Positions 59,456 through 64,000 of a DNA stretch of 64,000 nt are shown here, in pieces (position 1 is the first letter of the stretch; each line of letters begins with the position of its first letter). The notes under the pieces are model-generated. The model was not told where the DNA came from, ran no database searches, and saw nothing but the letters and a program-made list of their open reading frames with translations. The stretch comes from Pacificispira spongiicola (GTDB lineage: Bacteria > Pseudomonadota > Alphaproteobacteria > UBA8366 > Aestuariispiraceae), in contig NZ_JABBNT010000003.1 in the NCBI RefSeq assembly GCF_012926505.1, positions 659,122 through 723,121 of the forward strand, given 5' to 3'. Both the position numbers and the translations under genes were made by a program.

Positions 59456-61750
59456 ATGAAAGTCGCATGTCTGGGAGGAGGCCCGGCCGGTCTCTATTTC
59501 GCCATTTCCATGAAATTGCGCGATCCGTCCCACGAGGTCGTGGTGATCGAACGCAACCGGCCCTATGACACATTCGGTTGGGGCGTGGTCCTGTCCGACG
59601 AGACGCTGGACCATCTGGCCGAAAACGACGCGGCCAGCGCCGCCGTGATCCGCGAGAATTTCTCCTATTGGGACGATATCGCCGTTCATTACCGGGGCCA
59701 GACGGTCAAATCCGGCGGTCACGGCTTCTGCGGGATCGGTCGCAAGGCGCTATTGAACGTCCTGCAGGACAGGGCGAAAGAACTCGGCATCGAACTGCGG
59801 TTCGAAACCGAAATCGACAGTATCGAGGACTATCGCCACGACTATGACCTCGTCGTCGCGGCGGACGGCATCAATTCCAAGACGCGCACGGCGCTGCAGG
59901 ATGTCTTCAAACCGGATATCCAGACGCGCGCCTGCAAGTTCATCTGGCTGGGCACGCATCAGCGTTTCGACGATGCCTTCACCTTCATCTTCGAAGAAAC
60001 CGAACACGGCTGGATCTGGGTCCATGCCTATCAATTCGACGACAAGACCGCGACCTTCATCGTCGAATGTTCGGAACAGACTTGGGCCAATTTCGGCTTC
60101 GACAAGATGACGACGGACGAAACCATCGCGACCTGCGAAAAGGTTTTCGCCAAATATCTGAACGGCAATGCGTTGATGAGCAATGCGCGGCATCTGCGCG
60201 GTTCCGCCTGGCTGAATTTCAACCGGGTCCTGTGCGAAACTTGGTCCCATGAGAATATCGTGCTGATGGGCGACGCGGCGGCGACGGCGCATTTCTCCAT
60301 CGGGTCCGGCTCGAAACTGGCCCTGGAAAGTGCCATCGCATTGGCGGATTATCTGCATTCCGAACCCAGCATGGCCGCCGCTTTCAAGCGGTATGAGGAC
60401 GAACGGCGGCTGGAGGTTCTGCGCCTGCAATCCGCGGCGCGCAATTCGACCGAATGGTTCGAGGAGGTCGAGCGTTACCTGCATCTCGACCCGATGCAGT
60501 TCACCTATTCCCTGCTGACGCGATCGCAGCGGATCAGCCACGAAAACCTGCGCGCCCGCGACAAGGGCTGGCTGGAAGCGGCGGAAAAATGGTTCGACCG
60601 CGCCGCGACGGGGACGGAACCGGAAACGGTCCGCCCGCCGATGTTCGTGCCTTTCCGCCTGCGCGGGATGGAATTGAAGAACCGCGTCGTCGTGTCCCCC
60701 ATGGCGCAGTACAAGGCCGTCGACGGCGTGCCGACCGACTGGCACTTCACGCATTACACAAGCCGGGCCCTGGGCGGGGCAGGGCTGGTCTATACGGAAA
60801 TGACCTGCATTTCCCCGGAAGGGCGGATCACCCCCGGCTGTCCGGGCCTCTATTCCGATGCGCAGGAAACGGCCTGGAAACGCATCGTCGATTTCGTCCA
60901 TGCCGAATCCAGCGCGAAAATGGCACTGCAATTGGGCCATTCCGGGCCGAAAGGGTCGACCCAACTGGGCTGGCAGGAAATGGATGCGCCGCTGCCGGAA
61001 GGGAACTGGGAAATCCTGGGTCCGTCGCCGGTCGCGTGGTCCGACCGGAATCAGGTGCCGAAGGAAATGACCCGTGCGGACATGGACGCGGTCCGCGATC
61101 AGTTCGTCGCGGCGGCGGAGCGCGGGGCGCGGGCCGGTTTCGACATGCTGGAACTGCATTACGCCCACGGCTACTTGATGTCGGCCTTCATCACGCCGCT
61201 GACCAATAAGCGGACGGATGAATATGGCGGCAGCCTGGAAAACCGGATGCGCTTCCCGTTGGAAGTGTTCAAGGCGGTGCGCGCCGTCTGGCCGGAAGAT
61301 CGCCCGATATCCGCGCGCATTTCCGCCCATGACTGGGTCGACGGCGACGGGATCGGGCCGGACGACGCGTTGGAAATCGCGGGCATGCTGCGCGACGCCG
61401 GGGTCGATATCGTGGATGTTTCCGCGGGACAGACGTCGAAACGCGCCCAGCCTGTCTATGGCCGCATGTTCCAGACACCGTTTTCCGACCGGATTCGGAA
61501 CGAGGCCGGGATCGCCACCATGGCGGTCGGCAATATCTACGAACCGGATCACGTGAATTCGATCCTGATGGCCGGGCGTGCGGATCTGTGCTGTCTGGCC
61601 CGGCCGCATCTGGCCGATCCCTATTGGACGCTGCACGCGGCGGCGGGCCTCGGCTATGCAGACAAGACTTGGCCGGAACCGTATTATGCCGGACGGGATC
61701 AGATACAACGTTTGGCGGGACGCCAGGAGCAAATGACCGGAAAGGTTTGA
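59456..61750 (+). CDS. Bifunctional 2-aminobenzoyl-CoA/salicylyl-CoA monooxygenase-reductase
   Basis: Encodes 764 aa, a fusion. N-terminal aromatic-ring monooxygenase (residues about 1-375) with FAD motif [48 protein letters not shown] and [20 protein letters not shown]-terminal old-yellow-enzyme reductase (from about 395: [65 protein letters not shown]). This layout is that of 2-aminobenzoyl-CoA monooxygenase/reductase of the hybrid aerobic anthranilate pathway and of annotated salicylyl-CoA 5-hydroxylases. Which CoA ester is used here is not decided by the sequence. First gene of a catabolic operon. Confidence 0.92.
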   Translation: MKVACLGGGPAGLYFAISMKLRDPSHEVVVIERNRPYDTFGWGVVLSDETLDHLAENDAASAAVIRENFSYWDDIAVHYRGQTVKSGGHGFCGIGRKALLNVLQDRAKELGIELRFETEIDSIEDYRHDYDLVVAADGINSKTRTALQDVFKPDIQTRACKFIWLGTHQRFDDAFTFIFEETEHGWIWVHAYQFDDKTATFIVECSEQTWANFGFDKMTTDETIATCEKVFAKYLNGNALMSNARHLRGSAWLNFNRVLCETWSHENIVLMGDAAATAHFSIGSGSKLALESAIALADYLHSEPSMAAAFKRYEDERRLEVLRLQSAARNSTEWFEEVERYLHLDPMQFTYSLLTRSQRISHENLRARDKGWLEAAEKWFDRAATGTEPETVRPPMFVPFRLRGMELKNRVVVSPMAQYKAVDGVPTDWHFTHYTSRALGGAGLVYTEMTCISPEGRITPGCPGLYSDAQETAWKRIVDFVHAESSAKMALQLGHSGPKGSTQLGWQEMDAPLPEGNWEILGPSPVAWSDRNQVPKEMTRADMDAVRDQFVAAAERGARAGFDMLELHYAHGYLMSAFITPLTNKRTDEYGGSLENRMRFPLEVFKAVRAVWPEDRPISARISAHDWVDGDGIGPDDALEIAGMLRDAGVDIVDVSAGQTSKRAQPVYGRMFQTPFSDRIRNEAGIATMAVGNIYEPDHVNSILMAGRADLCCLARPHLADPYWTLHAAAGLGYADKTWPEPYYAGRDQIQRLAGRQEQMTGKV

Positions 61751-61755
61751 TCGCA

Positions 61756-62520
61756 ATGACCGATCTGTCGGCGCATCATGCAGTCATTACCGGGGGCGGT
61801 ACCGGCGTCGGCGCGGCGATTGCGAAGGTATTGTCCGATGCCGGTGCGCTGGTGACCCTGGCCGGACGGCGCGAAGGGCCGATCAAGGCCGTGGCGGAAA
61901 CCCTGCCGCGCGCCCAGGCGATCGCTTGCGACGTGACGGACGAGGCGTCGGTCGATGCCCTGTTCGAACAGGCGGCGGCGTCTTTCGGCCCCGTGACCAT
62001 CGCCGTGGCCAATGCCGGGGCGGCGGAAAGCGCGCCCTTCGGTCGAACCGATCTTGCGGCTTGGGATCGGATGATGGCGGTAAACCTGACCGGTGCCTTC
62101 CTGACGGCACGCGCGGCGCTGGGGCCCATGCGCAAGGCAAAGGCGGGGCGTATCCTTTTCATTGCCAGCACGGCGGGGCTCAAGGGCTATCCCTATGTCG
62201 CGCCTTATTGCGCGGCGAAACACGGCGTCGTCGGCTTAACCCGTGCGCTGGCCGTCGAGGTGGCGAAGGACGGCGTGACGGTGAACGCCGTCTGTCCGGG
62301 ATTCACCGAAACCCCGCTGCTGCAGGAGAGCATTACCAATATCATGGAAAAAACCGGACGGGATGAGGCGGCGGCCAGGGCGGAATTGTCGAAAGGCAAT
62401 CCGCAGGGCCGCTTCATCCAGCCGGAGGAAGTGGCCGAAACGGTTCTGTGGCTGTGTTCGGAGGGGGCGCGGTCCGTCACCGGACAGGCAATTTCGGTAT
62501 CAGGGGGAGAAACCCAATGA
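61756..62520 (+). CDS. Short-chain dehydrogenase/reductase of the aromatic-CoA operon
   Basis: Encodes 254 aa from ATG 61756, 5 bp after the monooxygenase. NAD(P) motif VITGGGTGVGAAIAKVL, the NAG segment VANAGAAE, catalytic Ser (IASTAG) and YxxxK (YCAAKHG). Probably oxidises a 3-hydroxyacyl-CoA or cyclic alcohol intermediate in ring degradation. Its stop overlaps the MarR gene start (ATGA). Confidence 0.9.
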   Translation: MTDLSAHHAVITGGGTGVGAAIAKVLSDAGALVTLAGRREGPIKAVAETLPRAQAIACDVTDEASVDALFEQAAASFGPVTIAVANAGAAESAPFGRTDLAAWDRMMAVNLTGAFLTARAALGPMRKAKAGRILFIASTAGLKGYPYVAPYCAAKHGVVGLTRALAVEVAKDGVTVNAVCPGFTETPLLQESITNIMEKTGRDEAAARAELSKGNPQGRFIQPEEVAETVLWLCSEGARSVTGQAISVSGGETQ

Positions 62521-63035
62521 CGCAATCCAACGCGGCGGAGAATCCGGACCCGGCAAACGGGGACGAGACGATGTCGAAAAAACGCCTGCGGCTGTGGCTT
62601 GGCATGCTGCGCACCGCCCGGCGGATCGAATTGATCCTGCGGGAACGGCTGAAGACGGAATTCGACGCCACCCTGCCGCGCTTCGACGTCCTGGCGGTTC
62701 TGGACCGCTGCGAAGGCGGCATGACCATGACGAAACTGTCGCAGCGCCTGATGGTGTCCAACGGGAACGTCACCGGCATTGTCGACCGGCTGGAAGAAGA
62801 AGGCCATGTCAAACGCGTGACGAACGAGCGCGACCGTCGCGCGACCTTGGTGGCGCTGACGGCGAATGGGCGGGCGGTCTTCCAGGAAATGGCCGCGGCG
62901 CATGAAACCTGGATCGACGAATTGCTGGGTATCTATAGCGCGGAGGAAGTGGGGGCGCTGACGGACCTGCTGCGCATCCTGCGCGAGGAACAGAAAATGG
63001 CGGAAGACGCCAAGATCAAAAAAAAGGGAGTGTAA
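62517..63035 (+). CDS. MarR-family regulator
   Basis: Encodes 172 aa from ATG 62517. Winged-helix MarR core: [50 protein letters not shown] and [20 protein letters not shown]. Sits inside the aromatic acyl-CoA operon, so likely represses it and is released by an aromatic-CoA ligand as in BadR/HcaR-type regulators (inference). Confidence 0.92.
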   Translation: MTQSNAAENPDPANGDETMSKKRLRLWLGMLRTARRIELILRERLKTEFDATLPRFDVLAVLDRCEGGMTMTKLSQRLMVSNGNVTGIVDRLEEEGHVKRVTNERDRRATLVALTANGRAVFQEMAAAHETWIDELLGIYSAEEVGALTDLLRILREEQKMAEDAKIKKKGV

Positions 63036-63039
63036 CGCC

Positions 63040-63852
63040 GTGGCGTCGATGAAGGACCTGAAGCCGAAGCATTTTCTGTGGGAAATGGCGGGCGATGTCG
63101 CGGTGATCCGGTTGGATCGCCCGGATCGCAAAAACCCGCTGACCTTCGACAGCTATGCCGAACTGCGCGACACGTTCCGGGACCTTGCCTATTGCGACGA
63201 TGTGAAGGCCGTCGTTTTCGCGTCGAACGGCGGCAATTTCTGCTCCGGCGGGGATGTGCACGATATTATCGGCCCGCTGTTGCAGCGGGATATGAAGGGG
63301 CTTTTGGAATTCACCCGCATGACCGGCGATCTGGTGAAGGCGATGAAGGCCGCACCGCAGCCCGTTATCGCGGCGGTGGACGGTATTTGCGTCGGGGCCG
63401 GTGCGATGGTCGCCCTGTTCGCCGATATGCGTCTGGGCACGGCGGCGGCGAAAACGGCCTTCCTGTTCACCCGCGTCGGTCTGGCGGGCTGCGATATGGG
63501 GGCCTGCGCCATGCTGCCGCGTGTTGTCGGTCAGGGTCGGGCGGCGGAATTGCTGATGACCGGCCGGTCGATGTCGGCGGATGAAGGTTTCGCCTGGGGC
63601 TTCTTCAACCGCCTTGTGGACGCGGATGCCTTGGAGGCCGATGCGGTCGCGCTGGCGCAAAGCCTCGTCGCCGGCCCGAATTTCGGTCACATGATGACCA
63701 AGACGATGCTGAACCAGGAATGGTCCATGACCCTGGATCAGGCGATCGAGGCGGAAGCCCAGGCCCAGGCGATCTGCATGCAGACGCGCGATTTCCAACG
63801 CGCCTATGACGCCTTCGTCGCGAAACAGAAACCCGTCTTCGAAGGGAATTGA
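63040..63852 (+). CDS. Enoyl-CoA hydratase/isomerase family protein
   Basis: Encodes 270 aa; start is GTG 63040 or ATG 63049. Crotonase fold: the oxyanion hole segments [15 protein letters not shown] and [22 protein letters not shown] are clear. The catalytic Glu pair of classical hydratases is not obvious ([15 protein letters not shown] in the usual second-Glu region has Asp), so a different crotonase chemistry such as hydrolysis or ring cleavage is possible. Lies 4 bp after marR, before the acyl-CoA dehydrogenase gene. Confidence 0.9.
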   Translation: MASMKDLKPKHFLWEMAGDVAVIRLDRPDRKNPLTFDSYAELRDTFRDLAYCDDVKAVVFASNGGNFCSGGDVHDIIGPLLQRDMKGLLEFTRMTGDLVKAMKAAPQPVIAAVDGICVGAGAMVALFADMRLGTAAAKTAFLFTRVGLAGCDMGACAMLPRVVGQGRAAELLMTGRSMSADEGFAWGFFNRLVDADALEADAVALAQSLVAGPNFGHMMTKTMLNQEWSMTLDQAIEAEAQAQAICMQTRDFQRAYDAFVAKQKPVFEGN

Positions 63853-63861
63853 GGGCGCGTC

Positions 63862-64000
63862 ATGCCGGATAAGACTTTCCTGGATTGGCCGTTCTTAGAA
63901 GACCGTCATCGGGTGCTGGCCACCGATCTGGATGCCTGGGCCACGGACAATCTGGCGGATATCGATCATGGCGATACGGATGCGGCCTGCCGCGATATTG
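63862..64000 (+). CDS. Acyl-CoA dehydrogenase, N-terminal fragment (window edge)
   Basis: Only the first 46 codons are present; the gene runs off the window end. The start (MPDKTFLDWPFLEDRHRVL...) matches the N-terminal helix of acyl-CoA dehydrogenases that follow this hydratase in hybrid aromatic-CoA operons. GGGCGCGTC precedes the ATG. Probably dehydrogenates a ring-opened or alicyclic acyl-CoA. The assignment from 46 residues is moderate. Confidence 0.65.
   Translation, partial: MPDKTFLDWPFLEDRHRVLATDLDAWATDNLADIDHGDTDAACRDI

Noticed and set aside
1-64000. tRNA or rRNA genes
   Set aside because: No intergenic gap contains a cloverleaf-compatible sequence I could fold, and no rRNA-like segment is present.

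Overview
The window is GC-rich (about 63-66% by eye) chromosomal DNA from an alphaproteobacterium. Evidence for that class includes the Fur-family iron regulator Irr beside a rubrerythrin gene, the fabA-fabB-fabI block, a Suv3-type helicase next to an S4 protein, hsp20 followed by a DUF1150 gene, argD-argF-hslO, heterotetrameric sarcosine oxidase and CobN. A Rhodospirillales-like marine or soil bacterium is the best guess; the genus cannot be fixed from sequence alone. Genes are densely packed with many 4-nt ATGA/GTGA overlaps. I see no tRNA, rRNA, integrase, transposase or CRISPR array.

Layout: 0-7.4 kb holds rubrerythrin, irr, a class A penicillin-binding protein, and a molybdenum hydroxylase pair (IorAB type) divergent from a LysR regulator. 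7.4-10.8 kb holds a zinc-finger protein, an ABC ATPase without permease, a lipoprotein lysophospholipase and an aminotransferase. 10.8-16 kb is the soxBDAG sarcosine oxidase operon, with a 25-bp perfect inverted repeat between soxB and soxD. 16-23.3 kb holds tetR-yciI-tag, helicase-S4, a BetI-like repressor, a lipoprotein and an orphan DnaB-like ATPase. A candidate standalone RNA follows (about 23.25-23.41 kb). 23.5-30 kb is cobN downstream of fabA-fabB-fabI. 30.2-31.5 kb is a winged-helix/NusG-paralogue pair, then hsp20/DUF1150 and polA. 35-40 kb has a MerR-regulated MFS exporter, azoR and rmuC (with a 14-bp tandem repeat in its leader). 40-50 kb has hslO-argF-argD, a four-gene overlapping operon (sirtuin, uracil glycosylase-like, EamA transporter, CoA transferase), and a phosphatase/fructosamine-kinase cluster. 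50-54 kb ends with typA and a strong terminator.

54.06-57.9 kb is the accessory part. It contains a lower-GC cassette with a 58-aa helix-turn-helix protein and a divergent DGQHR/DndB-like protein, both followed by perfect-stem terminators and preceded by an ordered array of GC-rich half-sites. Next to it are an unrecognised 413-aa protein and an orphan HlyC-type lysine acyltransferase fused tightly (1-nt gap) to a 2-hydroxyacid dehydrogenase gene.

59.4-64 kb is the start of an aromatic acyl-CoA catabolic operon: a bifunctional 2-aminobenzoyl-CoA/salicylyl-CoA monooxygenase-reductase, SDR, MarR regulator, enoyl-CoA hydratase and a truncated acyl-CoA dehydrogenase.

The strongest candidates for something new are the DGQHR-like/mini-HTH cassette, the putative intergenic RNA at 23.3 kb, and the orphan acyltransferase locus. 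All functional links there are inference.
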